Assembly (NCBI GenBank): GCA_037145635.1
Contig: JBBCXB010000001.1
Location: 682,001-746,000 of the forward strand
Length of the DNA stretch: 64,000 nt
Direction: 5' to 3'
Origin: JAATFS01 sp037145635
GTDB lineage: Bacteria > Pseudomonadota > Gammaproteobacteria > Xanthomonadales > Xanthomonadaceae
The notes under the pieces were generated by a model that was not told where the DNA came from, made no database searches, and saw only the letters and a program-made list of their open reading frames with translations. Below are positions 27,572 through 36,628 of the stretch, piece by piece. The position numbers and the translations under genes were made by a program. Within the stretch, counting starts at the first letter, position 1. The number at the start of each line of letters is the position of its first letter.

Positions 27572-29070
27572 TGTCGGAAGAAATCCTGGTCAACGTCACC
27601 CCGCGCGAGACCCGCGTGGCGGTGATCGAGAACGGCATGCTGCAGGAGCTGCACATCGAGCGCGGCTGGCGCCGGGGCGTGGTCGGCAACATCTACAAGG
27701 GCCAGGTGCAGCGGGTGATGCCCGGCATGCAGGCGGCCTTCGTCGAGGTGGGGCTGGAGCGTGCGGCGTTCCTGCATGCCAACGACGTGGTGCGCCCGGC
27801 GCCCGCGCCGGCCAGCGTGGTCGACACCGACGAGACCCCGCTGCCGCCGCCGCCGGCGTCCTCGGTGCCGATCGTCGAGCTGCTGCGCGACGGCCAGGAC
27901 ATCGTGGTGCAGGTGGTCAAGGACCCGATCGGCACCAAGGGCGCCCGGCTGACCACCCAGATCAGCATTCCTTCGCGCTACCTGGTGCTGCTGCCGCAGT
28001 CCAAGGTGGTCGGGGTGTCGGCGCGCATCGAGGACGAGGCCGAGCGCCTGCGCCTGAAGACCCTGGTCACCGAGCTGGCGGCCCAGCACGGCGGCTTCGG
28101 CTACATCATCCGCACCAACGCCGAGGGCCAGCCAGCCGAGGCGCTGGCCGAGGACATCGCCTACCTGTCGCGGGTGTGGAACGTGGTCGAGCGCCGCGGG
28201 CGCGAGTCCGCGCCGCGCAGCATCATCTACGAGGACCTGAGCCTGCCGCTGCGCTCGGTGCGCGACCTGATCCGCAAGGACGTGGGCCGGGTCAAGGTCG
28301 ATTCCAACGAGACCTTCGCCCAGCTCCAGGCCTTCGTCGCCAAGTACATGCCGGTGTTGGCCGAGAAGATCGAGCTGTACACCGGCGACCGGCCGATCTT
28401 CGACCTGTACGGGGTCGAGGACGAGATCGGGCGCGCGCTGGAGAAGCAGGTGCCGCTGAAGTCCGGCGGTTACCTGGTGATCGACCAGACCGAGGCGATG
28501 ACCACGATCGACGTCAACACCGGCTCGTTCGTCGGCCAGCGCAACCTCGAGGAGACGGTGTTCCGCACCAACCTGGAGGCCGCGCAGTCGGTGGCGCGCC
28601 AGCTGCGGCTGCGCAACCTCGGCGGCATCATCATCATCGACTTCATCGACATGGACGACCCGGAGCACCGCCGCCAGGTGCTGCGCACGCTGGAGAAGGC
28701 GCTGGCGCGCGACCATGCCAAGACCACGGTCTACGAGTTCTCGCCGCTGGGGCTGGTGGAGATGACCCGCAAGCGCACGGTGGAGAGCCTGGAGCGGCAG
28801 CTGTCCGAATCCTGCCCCGAGTGCGGCGGCCGCGGCACCATCAAGACCGCCGAGACCGTGACCTACGAGATCTTCCGCGAGATCACCCGGGCGGTGCGCC
28901 AGTTCGATGCCGCGCGGCTGCTGGTGATCGCCTCGTCCAAGGTGGTGGCACGCATCACCGACGAGGAATCGGCCGCGGTGGCCGAGCTGGAGGAATTCCT
29001 CGGCAAGACCATCAGCTTCCAGTCCGACGACCAGTACCTGCAGGAGCAGTTCGACGTGGTGTTGCTGTGA
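27571..29070 (+). CDS. rng: Ribonuclease G
   Basis: The product is 499 residues and matures 16S rRNA 5' ends and other transcripts. An S1 RNA-binding domain (about 38-125, GNIYKGQVQRVMPGMQAAFV) precedes the RNase E/G catalytic core with TTIDVNTGSFVG and IIIIDFIDMDD. The zinc-link CPEC is at 415-418 in CPECGGRGTIK. An insert rich in Pro (about 88-103, between S1 strands) is typical of this branch. It lacks the long disordered tail of RNase E, which supports rng over rne. Translation is coupled to maf. Confidence 0.97.
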   Translation: MSEEILVNVTPRETRVAVIENGMLQELHIERGWRRGVVGNIYKGQVQRVMPGMQAAFVEVGLERAAFLHANDVVRPAPAPASVVDTDETPLPPPPASSVPIVELLRDGQDIVVQVVKDPIGTKGARLTTQISIPSRYLVLLPQSKVVGVSARIEDEAERLRLKTLVTELAAQHGGFGYIIRTNAEGQPAEALAEDIAYLSRVWNVVERRGRESAPRSIIYEDLSLPLRSVRDLIRKDVGRVKVDSNETFAQLQAFVAKYMPVLAEKIELYTGDRPIFDLYGVEDEIGRALEKQVPLKSGGYLVIDQTEAMTTIDVNTGSFVGQRNLEETVFRTNLEAAQSVARQLRLRNLGGIIIIDFIDMDDPEHRRQVLRTLEKALARDHAKTTVYEFSPLGLVEMTRKRTVESLERQLSESCPECGGRGTIKTAETVTYEIFREITRAVRQFDAARLLVIASSKVVARITDEESAAVAELEEFLGKTISFQSDDQYLQEQFDVVLL

Positions 29071-29239
29071 GGCGGGGAATCGGCCGTCGCGAGTCGGGAA
29101 CCGGCAGGGTGGCGCAGGCGCGTCGCGGCGCCTGGGTGACTTCTTCAGGCTGGCGCGGCGTCCGCATCGACCGGCGCCGCCCTGGTGAGGCCTTCGCCCT
29201 TACGATTCCTTCCTCCCCATCGTTCACTCCCGGCCGTTG

Positions 29240-32200
29240 ATGCCCACCCCGCTGCGCCGTCGCATCCGCCTGTTGCGCCGCTACGCGATCTACGCCTGCG
29301 CGCTCGCGCTGGTGGCGGTGGCGGTGGCGGTCGGCGCGGCCAGCCAGGCGCTGCCGCTGGCCGAGCGGCATCCCGAGCGCATCGCCGCCTGGCTGAGCGA
29401 GCGCGCCGGGCAGACCATCCGCTTCGACCGGGTGCAGACCGAGTGGACCCGGCGCGGCCCGCTGCTGCGGCTGCAGGGGCTGCGCATCGGCCGCGAGGGC
29501 GAGGTGCGGGTCGGCGAGGCCGAGGTGCTGGTGGCGATGTACGCCGGGCTGCTGCCGGGACGCTCGCTGACCGAGCTGCGCCTGCGCGGGTTGGCGCTGA
29601 CCCTGCAGCGCAGCGACGACGGCGCGTGGTCGGTGGAGGGACTGCCGAGCAGTGGCGGCGGCGATCCGCTGGAGTCGCTGCGCCGGCTCGGCGAGGTGCA
29701 GGTGGTGGGCGGCAGGCTGCGGGTGCAGGCGCCGTCGATCGGGCTGCAGGCCACGCTGCCGCGCATCGACCTGCGGGTGCGCGTGAACGGGTCGCGGCTG
29801 CAGGTCGGCGGGCGCAGCTGGATCGATCCGGCGCGTGCGCCGCTGACCGCGGTGCTGGACCTGGACCGCCACCGCGGCGACGGCACCGCCTATGCCGAGG
29901 CCGATCCGGCCGATCTGGCGGCATGGTCGTCGCTGCTGCGCGCCGGCGGCCTCCGCCTCGTTTCCGGGCAGGGGCGGCTGCGCGGCTGGGCGCAGGTGCA
30001 CGCCCACCGCATCGACGCGCTGACGGTGGACACCGACCTGCGCCAGGTCCGGCTCGAGGGCGCGCCCTGGGCCGGCGCCACGCCGGGCCCGGCGCCGGTA
30101 CTGGACTGGGAACGGCTGCAGCTGCGCGCGCGCTGGAAGGCCATCGACGGCGGTTGGCGGCTGGATGCGCCGGTGCTGCGCCTGGGCGAGGCGGCGCGGC
30201 CGCAGCGCCTGGACGGGCTGGCCGTGGCCGGCGGCACGCGCTATGCGCTGGCCGGCGACCGCCTGGACGTGTCCGGGCTGATCGCCGCCGCCGCGCTCAG
30301 CGACCGGCTCGATCCCGGGCTGCGCCGCTGGCTGTATCGCGCGCGCCCGCAGCTGCGGCTGTCGCAGCTGCGCCTGTCCGGCCGCCCAGGCGGGCCGGTG
30401 CAGGTCCAGGGCCGGCTCGACGCGCTGGCGTTCCGGCCGGTCGGCAACGCCCCGGGGCTGAGCGGCGTGCAGGGCCATTTCGAGGGCGATGCGCAGGGCG
30501 TGGCGCTGCGGCTGGCGCCGTCGGCGACGATGCGGTTCGACTGGCCCACCGGTTTCGGCGTGGTGCACGAGGTGCGCCTGGCCGGGCAGATCGTCGGCTG
30601 GCGCGAGGGCGGCGGCTGGCAGGTCGCGACTCCGGCACTGCGGGTGCAGGCCAGCGACTACGGCGCCGAGCTGCGCGGCGGGCTGTGGTTCCAGAACGAC
30701 GGCACCCGCCCGCGCATCGCGCTGGCGGCGCGGCTGGACGATGTCGCGCTGCCGGTGGCCAGCAAGTTCTGGATCCACTCCAAGATGAGCAAGGCCGCCA
30801 CCGACTGGCTGGACATGGCGCTGGCCGGCGGCGTGCTCAGCGGCGGCACCGGCCTGGTCAGCGGCGACCTGGACCAGTGGCCGTTCGACGACAACGACGG
30901 CCGCTTCGAGGCGCGCGGGCAGGTGCGCGCCGGGGTGATCCGCTTCCAGCCGGACTGGCCGGCGATGGAGAAGGTCGACGCCGACGTGGCCTTCATCGGC
31001 AACGGTTTCTCGCTGCAGGGCAGCGGTGAGCTGGCCGGGGTGGCGGTCGACCACCTGCAGGCCGGCATTCCCGACTTCGCCGCTTCCGAGCTGTACGTGC
31101 GCGCCGATACCCGCGGCGAGGCCGGCCGCATGCTGGCGATGCTGCGCAAGAGCCCGCTGCAGCGGCGCTACGGCGACACCCTGGACAACCTGTCGGTGTC
31201 GGGCCCGGCCACCACCCGCTTCGACCTGCTGCGCCCGCTGCGGGCGGGGCAGGGCGGCGGCCACCTGCGCGGCGACGTCGCGCTGGAGGGCGTCAAGCTG
31301 GCCGATCCGCGCTGGGACCTGGCATTCGACAACGTGCGCGGCAAGGCCCGCTACAGCGACGACGGTTTCGACGCCGAGGGCCTGGCGGTGCAGCATCGCG
31401 GCCGCGACGGCCTGCTGTCGCTGCGCGCCGGCGGCGCCGTGGAGGATCCGGCCCAGGCGTTCGAGGCGCGCTTCCAGGCCGCGCTGGACGCACGCGAGCT
31501 GTTCGACCGCGCGCCGCAGATGGAATGGCTGCGACCCTACGTGCACGGCACCTCGACCTGGCGGGTGGGCGTCGACCTGCCGGTGGCCCGGCCGGGCCGG
31601 CCGGACGCGCCCAGCCACCTGACCCTGGACTCGGACCTGGTCGGCACCACGCTGGACCTGCCGGCGCCGCTGGACAAGGCCGCCGACCGGACCCTGGCCA
31701 CGCGCGTGGACGTGGCGCTGCCGATGGGCAGCGGCGACATCGACGTGGCGTTCGGCAAGCTGGTGGCGGTCAAGGCCGCCACACAGGGCGACCGCACCGG
31801 CGTGCGCGTGGTGATGGGCAGCGATGTCGTCACCGAGCGGCCGCCCGCGCACGGGCTGGTGGTGACCGGGCGCACGCCGTCGCTGGACGCGATCGACTGG
31901 ATCGGCCTGGCGCGGGCCGGCGCCGAGCCGGATCCGCCGCCGGCGCTGCCGGGCTACCCGCTGCCCGGCCCGCCGGCCAGCGAACCGTTGCCGCTGCTGG
32001 GGATCGACGTGCAGGCCGACCGGCTGCTGATGATCGGCGGCGTGTTCCCCGACACCCGTCTGCAGCTGCGCCCGGTCAGGGATGCGGTGGCGGTGAGCCT
32101 GGACGGGCCCTCGCTGGTCGGGCAGCTGACCGTGCCCAGCGCCGACGGCGCGGTGGTCAGCGGCCGCCTCAGGACGGTGCACTGGCAACCGGTGGCCGCG

Positions 32201-33178
32201 CCTGCGCCTGCGCCGCCGGAAACCCTGGACCCGCTGGCTGGCACGCTGCCGGAGCCGGCGCGGCAGGCGGTGGCCGAGTTCGACCCGGTGTCGATCCCGC
32301 CGCTGGCGCTGGACATCGACGACCTGCGCTTCGGCAAGACCGCGCTCGGCAGCGCGGTGCTGCGCACCCGCCGGCTTACCGACGGCATCCAGGTGGACCA
32401 GCTGCAACTGCGCTCGGCCGAGCAGAAGATCGCCGCCACCGGCGCGTGGCGCGGCAAGGGCGAGGCCGCCAGCACGCGTTTCTCGGCGCGGGTGGACAGC
32501 CAGAACCTCGGCGCGCTGCTGCAGAGCCTGGCGCTCAACGGCCAGCTGCGCGGGGGTGAGGGACAGGTCGAGGCCAATGCCGGCTGGCAGGGGCCTCCGA
32601 CCGGGTTCCAGCTGGCATCGCTGGAAGGCAACCTCAAGGTCACGGCACGCAACGGCCAGTTGCTGGAGCTGGAACCGGGGGCCGGACGCGTGCTTGGCCT
32701 GCTGAGCGTGGCGCAGCTGCCGCGGCGGCTGATGCTGGACTTCCGCGATTTCTTCTCCAAGGGATTGGCGTTCAACCGGATCGAGGGCGAGGTGCAGTTC
32801 GGCAACGGGCTGGCGCGCACCGACGATCTGCGCATCGAGGGGCCGGCCGCGGATATCGCCATCCGCGGGCAGGCCGACCTGCGGCAGCAGACCTTCGACC
32901 AGACCGTGGACGTCAATCCGAAGAGCGGCAACCTGCTGACCGTCGTCGGCGCGGTCGCCGGCGGCCCGGTCGGCGCCGCGGTCGGCGCCGCCGCCAATGC
33001 GGTGCTGGCCAAGCCGCTCGGCGAGATCGGCGCCAAGACCTACCACGTCAGCGGTCCCTGGAAGGATCCGAAGGTGGACGTGGTCAACCGCGAGGCCGCG
33101 CGGCAGGAGTCGCGCGCGGAAAAGGCCGCAAGGCCTGCAGACGCGGCAAAGCCGGGCAAGCCCGACAGCGGCAGGTGA
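29240..33178 (+). CDS. yhdP: YhdP family AsmA-like protein
   Basis: The product is 1312 residues. One N-terminal transmembrane helix (about 14-33) is followed by a very long periplasmic beta-rich region. A DUF3971-type middle (KFWIHSKMSKAATDWLDMAL) and an AsmA_2-type C-terminus (IEGPAADIAIRGQADLRQQT, KTYHVSGPWKDPKVDVVNR) identify the YhdP/TIGR02099 family. In E. coli, YhdP, with TamB and YdbH, bridges the membranes and carries phospholipids to the outer membrane. ATG 29240 is chosen over the adjacent TTG. The C-terminal Lys/Ala/Glu-rich tail is disordered. It follows rng by 169 bp. Confidence 0.95.
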   Translation: MPTPLRRRIRLLRRYAIYACALALVAVAVAVGAASQALPLAERHPERIAAWLSERAGQTIRFDRVQTEWTRRGPLLRLQGLRIGREGEVRVGEAEVLVAMYAGLLPGRSLTELRLRGLALTLQRSDDGAWSVEGLPSSGGGDPLESLRRLGEVQVVGGRLRVQAPSIGLQATLPRIDLRVRVNGSRLQVGGRSWIDPARAPLTAVLDLDRHRGDGTAYAEADPADLAAWSSLLRAGGLRLVSGQGRLRGWAQVHAHRIDALTVDTDLRQVRLEGAPWAGATPGPAPVLDWERLQLRARWKAIDGGWRLDAPVLRLGEAARPQRLDGLAVAGGTRYALAGDRLDVSGLIAAAALSDRLDPGLRRWLYRARPQLRLSQLRLSGRPGGPVQVQGRLDALAFRPVGNAPGLSGVQGHFEGDAQGVALRLAPSATMRFDWPTGFGVVHEVRLAGQIVGWREGGGWQVATPALRVQASDYGAELRGGLWFQNDGTRPRIALAARLDDVALPVASKFWIHSKMSKAATDWLDMALAGGVLSGGTGLVSGDLDQWPFDDNDGRFEARGQVRAGVIRFQPDWPAMEKVDADVAFIGNGFSLQGSGELAGVAVDHLQAGIPDFAASELYVRADTRGEAGRMLAMLRKSPLQRRYGDTLDNLSVSGPATTRFDLLRPLRAGQGGGHLRGDVALEGVKLADPRWDLAFDNVRGKARYSDDGFDAEGLAVQHRGRDGLLSLRAGGAVEDPAQAFEARFQAALDARELFDRAPQMEWLRPYVHGTSTWRVGVDLPVARPGRPDAPSHLTLDSDLVGTTLDLPAPLDKAADRTLATRVDVALPMGSGDIDVAFGKLVAVKAATQGDRTGVRVVMGSDVVTERPPAHGLVVTGRTPSLDAIDWIGLARAGAEPDPPPALPGYPLPGPPASEPLPLLGIDVQADRLLMIGGVFPDTRLQLRPVRDAVAVSLDGPSLVGQLTVPSADGAVVSGRLRTVHWQPVAAPAPAPPETLDPLAGTLPEPARQAVAEFDPVSIPPLALDIDDLRFGKTALGSAVLRTRRLTDGIQVDQLQLRSAEQKIAATGAWRGKGEAASTRFSARVDSQNLGALLQSLALNGQLRGGEGQVEANAGWQGPPTGFQLASLEGNLKVTARNGQLLELEPGAGRVLGLLSVAQLPRRLMLDFRDFFSKGLAFNRIEGEVQFGNGLARTDDLRIEGPAADIAIRGQADLRQQTFDQTVDVNPKSGNLLTVVGAVAGGPVGAAVGAAANAVLAKPLGEIGAKTYHVSGPWKDPKVDVVNREAARQESRAEKAARPADAAKPGKPDSGR

Positions 33179-33355
33179 GCCTTGCCGGACTTGCCGGCGG
33201 GCGTGGCGGGCAGTGACTGGATGCCGCTAGTTTTGCTGCGCGTGCGGGTGGTTAGCCGAAATCGTTGATCGTCTCGATGTGGCAGCTGTTTGTCGGTGTG
33301 GCACCTGTTGCGCTTGTGCTGGAGGCGGGGTTGGCGCCTCCATTGCCAGCGTGGG

Positions 33356-33461
33356 AGGGGCCCGCGGGTGCCGGGGCAGGACACGCCGTGAACCCATCCC
33401 TGGGGGCTCTTCCACGACATCCATGTCGTGGAAGGTCCTGCCCCGGCACCCGCGGGCCCCT
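33356..33461. repeat. 27-bp perfect inverted repeat with an inner 10-bp hairpin
   Basis: The outer arms, 33356-33382 and 33435-33461, are perfect reverse complements beginning AGGGGCCCGCGGGTGCCGGG. The 52-nt spacer holds a second perfect stem, TCCACGACAT/ATGTCGTGGA (33411-33420, 33423-33432). The whole would fold as a long stem with a terminal hairpin. It resembles a REP/MITE-like intergenic element; no target-site duplication is obvious. Confidence 0.8.
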
Positions 33462-33633
33462 CTGCACAGATAGTCGGTTTGGCGGAACGAAAGGCGCTGA
33501 TTCCGGGCCGCCCGTTTCTCTGTGGGCACGATGGCCAGCGGCCCAGTAGCCAAGACGATCCACTCGCCGCGCGAGGACTGATGCCGGCAAGCAAGCGCTG
33601 AGATAGCGCCTGCTCGGCAGGGAGGCAGCTGAC

Positions 33634-33696
33634 AGCCAAAAGCTAAAAGCCAAAGCCCAAAGCCAAAGCCAAAGCCAAAGCCAAAGCCAAAGCCAG
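33634..33696. repeat. AGCCAA hexanucleotide tandem tract
   Basis: Degenerate units (AGCCAAA, AGCTAAA) lead into five perfect consecutive AGCCAA units at 33661-33690, then a degenerate AGCCAG. It lies in no supported gene. Confidence 0.85.
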
Positions 33697-33897
33697 AAGC
33701 TTCCAGCCTTGAATGAGGGCCAACACTTGAGTGACGGAATTGTCGCTGCGCCGCTGCCTGGCTGCCTGGCTGCCTGGCTGCAAGAGGCATTGACCACCCG
33801 CCTCCGCAGCCATTGCAGCGACTGGCCGAGGCGTCAGCGTGGCCGGGGATAGGCGGAGAGCGGCACAGGGATGTGCCGCGGCGGCGAGTCGGACAGG

Positions 33898-34290
33898 ATG
33901 TCCGCCCGAGCCGAGGAGCCTGTCCCCGGCCACGCTGGCGCCCCCTGCCGAAGCCAGCCATCGTGCCCCCCACACCAGGCGTGGTGCTGCCGTCGCCGAG
34001 AAGCCTGTCCCCGGCCACGCTGGCGCCCCTGCCGAAGCCAGCCATCGTGCCGCCACACCAGGCGTGATGCTGCCGTCGCCGCGGAGCCTGTCCCCGGTCG
34101 CGCTGACGCCCCCTGCCGAAGCCAGCCATCGCGCCCCCCACATCAGGCGTGGTGCTTCCGTCGCCGCGGAGCCTTTCCCCGGCCGCGCTGACAACCCCTG
34201 CCGAAGCCAGCCATCGTGCCGCCACACCAGGCGTGATGCTGCCGTCGCCGCGTAGCCTGTCCCCGGTCGCGCTGACCCCCCTGCCTAAGC
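33898..34290. repeat. 84-bp tandem repeat array with 168-bp higher-order period
   Basis: Four full units begin with GCCGAAGCCAGCCATCG at 33947, 34031, 34115 and 34200 (the third has CGCG variation), with a partial unit before and a degenerate start at 34283. Unit lengths are 84, 84, 85 and 83. Units 1 and 3 share GTGGTG after CAGGC, and units 2 and 4 share GTGATG, so a 168-bp dimer was duplicated. Unequal unit lengths break any long reading frame, which argues against a coding repeat. Confidence 0.85.
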
Positions 34291-34514
34291 CGGTGATCTT
34301 GCGGGAGCTCCAAGCCTTTCGTCATGGAGGGCTGATCGGCTGGGGCGCCTAATCTGCCAGCATTGAGCGGCCTGCGCCGACCACGGCAAGGCGCGCCATG
34401 ACTCCCTCCCTGGCGCTGGTTTAACTCCATGGCTCCGAGGTGTTTCGCGTCAGACCCCGAGCCTCCTGGGCGCCGCGACTTGTGCCCATGCGCCGCGACC
34501 CCCATCCTGACGGG

Positions 34515-35960
34515 ATGACAGACAACGCCCTCACCCTCGCCGAAACCCGGCTGCTGCTCCCCGCCGGCCTCGACGCCGGCCAACTCGACCGCACCTTCGG
34601 CACGCTGCTCGGGCCCGGCATCGACTTCGGCGACCTGTATTTCCAGCATTCGCGCCGCGAGAGCTGGAGCGTCGAGGACGGCATCGTCAAGGACGGCGCG
34701 CACTCGATCGAGCAAGGCGTCGGCGTGCGCGCGATCTCCGGCGAGAAGACCGGCTTCGCCTATTCCGACGACATCCACCGCGACGCGCTGCTGGCCGCGG
34801 CCGGATCGGCGCGTGCGATCTCCCGCGAGGGCGGGGCGCAGGCGTCGCGCTCGCTGGTGCGCGGGCAGGGCCGCGCGCTGTACCCGGCCACCGACCCGGT
34901 GGACGGCATGGACAACGCCACCAAGGTCGAGATCCTGCGCCGGCTGGACCAGTACCTGCGCGCCGCCGACCCGCGCGTGCAGCAGGTGATGGTCAGCCTC
35001 GCCGGCGGCGTGGACACCGTGCTGGTGGCCCGCAGCGACGGCGTGCTGGCCGCCGACGTGCGGCCGCTGGTGCGCCTCAACGTGCAGGTCATCGTCGAGC
35101 AGGGCGGCCGCCGCGAATCCGGCTATGCCGGCGGCGGCGGCCGCTACGGCTACGAGACCCTGTTCGCCGACGGCCGCCCGGAGGCGTTCGCGCGCGAGGC
35201 GCTGCGGCAGGCGCTGGTCAATCTCGAGGCGATCCCGGCGCCGGCCGGCGTGATGCCGGTGGTGCTGGGCCCGGGCTGGCCGGGCGTGCTGCTGCACGAG
35301 GCCGTGGGCCACGGCCTGGAGGGCGACTTCAACCGCAAGGGCACCAGCGTCTACGCCGGACGGATGGGCCAGCGCGTGGCCTCGCCGGGCGTGACCATCG
35401 TCGACGACGGCACCCTCGACGGCCGCCGCGGCTCGCTCAACATCGACGACGAGGGCACCCCGACCCAGTGCACCACGCTGATCGAGGACGGCGTGCTGGT
35501 GGGCTACATGCAGGACACCCACAACGCGCGCCTGATGGGCGTGGCGCCGACCGGCAACGGCCGTCGCGAGTCGTTCGCGCACCTGACGATGCCGCGCATG
35601 ACCAATACCTACATGCGCGCCGGCCAGCACGACCCGCAGGAAATGATCCGCTCGGTCAAGAAAGGCCTGTACGCGGTCAACTTCGGCGGCGGCCAGGTCG
35701 ACATCACCAGCGGCAAGTACGTGTTCTCCGCGACCGAGGCCTACCTGATCGAGGACGGCAAGGTCACCGCGCCGGTGAAGGGGGCGACCCTGATCGGCAA
35801 TGGCCCGGAGACGATGCAGAAGGTGCGCATGATCGGCAACGACCTGGCACTCGACGAAGGCGTCGGCGTCTGCGGCAAGGACGGCCAGAGCGTGCCGGTC
35901 GGCGTGGGCCAGCCCTCGCTGCTGATCGAGGGCCTGACCGTCGGCGGCACGCAGGCCTGA
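34515..35960 (+). CDS. tldD: Metalloprotease TldD
   Basis: The product is 481 residues, the same length as E. coli TldD. It carries the zinc motif HEAVGHGLEGD (H261, E262, H266) and the conserved QGVGVRAISGEKTGFAY near the N-terminus. The C-terminal part has FGGGQVDITSGKYVFSATEA. TldD forms a heterodimer with TldE/PmbA that degrades unfolded peptides and processes modified peptides such as microcin B17. ATG 34515 gives MTDNALTLAETRLLL, which aligns with the family start; upstream in-frame codons run into unique non-protein sequence. pmbA lies 0.7 kb downstream. Confidence 0.97.
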   Translation: MTDNALTLAETRLLLPAGLDAGQLDRTFGTLLGPGIDFGDLYFQHSRRESWSVEDGIVKDGAHSIEQGVGVRAISGEKTGFAYSDDIHRDALLAAAGSARAISREGGAQASRSLVRGQGRALYPATDPVDGMDNATKVEILRRLDQYLRAADPRVQQVMVSLAGGVDTVLVARSDGVLAADVRPLVRLNVQVIVEQGGRRESGYAGGGGRYGYETLFADGRPEAFAREALRQALVNLEAIPAPAGVMPVVLGPGWPGVLLHEAVGHGLEGDFNRKGTSVYAGRMGQRVASPGVTIVDDGTLDGRRGSLNIDDEGTPTQCTTLIEDGVLVGYMQDTHNARLMGVAPTGNGRRESFAHLTMPRMTNTYMRAGQHDPQEMIRSVKKGLYAVNFGGGQVDITSGKYVFSATEAYLIEDGKVTAPVKGATLIGNGPETMQKVRMIGNDLALDEGVGVCGKDGQSVPVGVGQPSLLIEGLTVGGTQA

Positions 35961-35962
35961 GA

Positions 35963-36065
35963 TGCGGGGAATCGGGATTCGGGAGTCGGGATGGGCAGGG
36001 GCGTGCTCCTGGCGATTCCGTTGCTGCTCTTACGAATCCCTACTCCCCAATCCCCAATCCCGGCT
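35963..36065. repeat. Inverted heptad repeats between tldD and yjgA
   Basis: GGGGAATCGGGATTCGGGA-type heptads just after the tldD stop face complementary CCCCAATCCCCAATCCC heptads that form the end of yjgA. The two arms can pair, giving a probable bidirectional terminator for the convergent genes. Confidence 0.7.
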
Positions 36066-36585
36066 GCTGCGCGAGTATCAGCTCGCGCAGCAGCTGGTAG
36101 ATCTCGCGATAGGCACGCGGCGGCTTGTTGCGCAGCTTCTCTTCCTTGGCGTTGCGGATCAGCTGGCGCAGGTGCTGGCGGTCGGCCGCGGGGTGGGCGT
36201 CCAGCAGCTCGGACAGCGCGGCGTCGCCGTCGGCGAGCAGGCGTTCGCGCCAGGCCTCGACCCGGTGCAGGGCCGCCACCTCGCGGCGCGAGGTCTCGCT
36301 GTTGGCGTCCATCGCATCGCGGATCGCCTCCAGCGTCTCGTCGTCCTCGCGGCGCATCTGCTTGGCCAGGAACGCCAGCTGGCGCTTGTGCGCGATGTGG
36401 GCGGTGATGCGCTTGGTGTCCTCGATGTGCGGCAGCAGGCTCTCGGGCACCGGCAGCTTGGCCAGCTGGGCCGGGGTCAGCGCCACCAGCTTCTCGCCCA
36501 GCGCCAGCACCTCCAGCGCCTCGCGCCGCTGCTGGCTGCGGCTGTTGCCCAGGAATTCACCGGTTTCTTCGTCGCGTCCACGCAT
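36040..36585 (-). CDS. yjgA: Ribosome-associated protein YjgA (DarP, DUF615)
   Basis: The product is 181 residues, all helical and strongly charged: EFLGNSRSQQRREALEVLAL at the N-terminus, then HKRQLAFLAKQMRREDD and the C-terminal NKPPRAYREIYQLLRELI. DUF615/DarP acts late in 50S subunit assembly, binding near the peptidyl-transferase centre. The final residues QPGLGIGE are encoded by the downstream heptad repeat and look like a non-conserved extension. Start ATG 36583-36585 is 43 bp from the divergent pmbA start. The tldD-yjgA-pmbA cluster is common in gammaproteobacteria. Confidence 0.95.
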   Translation of the reverse strand: MRGRDEETGEFLGNSRSQQRREALEVLALGEKLVALTPAQLAKLPVPESLLPHIEDTKRITAHIAHKRQLAFLAKQMRREDDETLEAIRDAMDANSETSRREVAALHRVEAWRERLLADGDAALSELLDAHPAADRQHLRQLIRNAKEEKLRNKPPRAYREIYQLLRELILAQQPGLGIGE

Positions 36586-36628
36586 TGCCGTACCACTCGA
36601 TCTGTCTGACACCTTCAAGGATAAAGCA

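Larger units (their letters stand above)
33179..34514. other. 1.3-kb gene-free, repeat-filled gap between yhdP and tldD
   Basis: No frame here reads as a convincing protein; the open frames give low-complexity Arg/Gly/Ala/Pro sequence that merely echoes the repeats. From left to right the gap holds a nested inverted repeat (33356-33461), an AGCCAA hexamer tract (33634-33696), a CTGCCTGG octamer repeated about three times (33753-33779) and an 84-bp tandem array (33898-34290). The last ~220 bp are unique sequence and should contain the tldD promoter. Confidence 0.8.

Noticed and set aside
29012..33046. Very long open frame antisense to yhdP
   Set aside because: It is a high-GC shadow frame rich in His, Arg, Gln and Ala with no recognisable domain, opposite a clear YhdP protein.
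33227..34225. Minus-strand frame through the 84-bp repeats giving repeated AGFGRG peptides
   Set aside because: Unit lengths of 85 and 83 break the repeat frame, there is no ribosome binding site, and the frame ends run into unrelated sequence.
33898..34290. CRISPR array or phage attachment array
   Set aside because: Whole 84-bp units repeat without variable spacers; no integrase or cas gene nearby.
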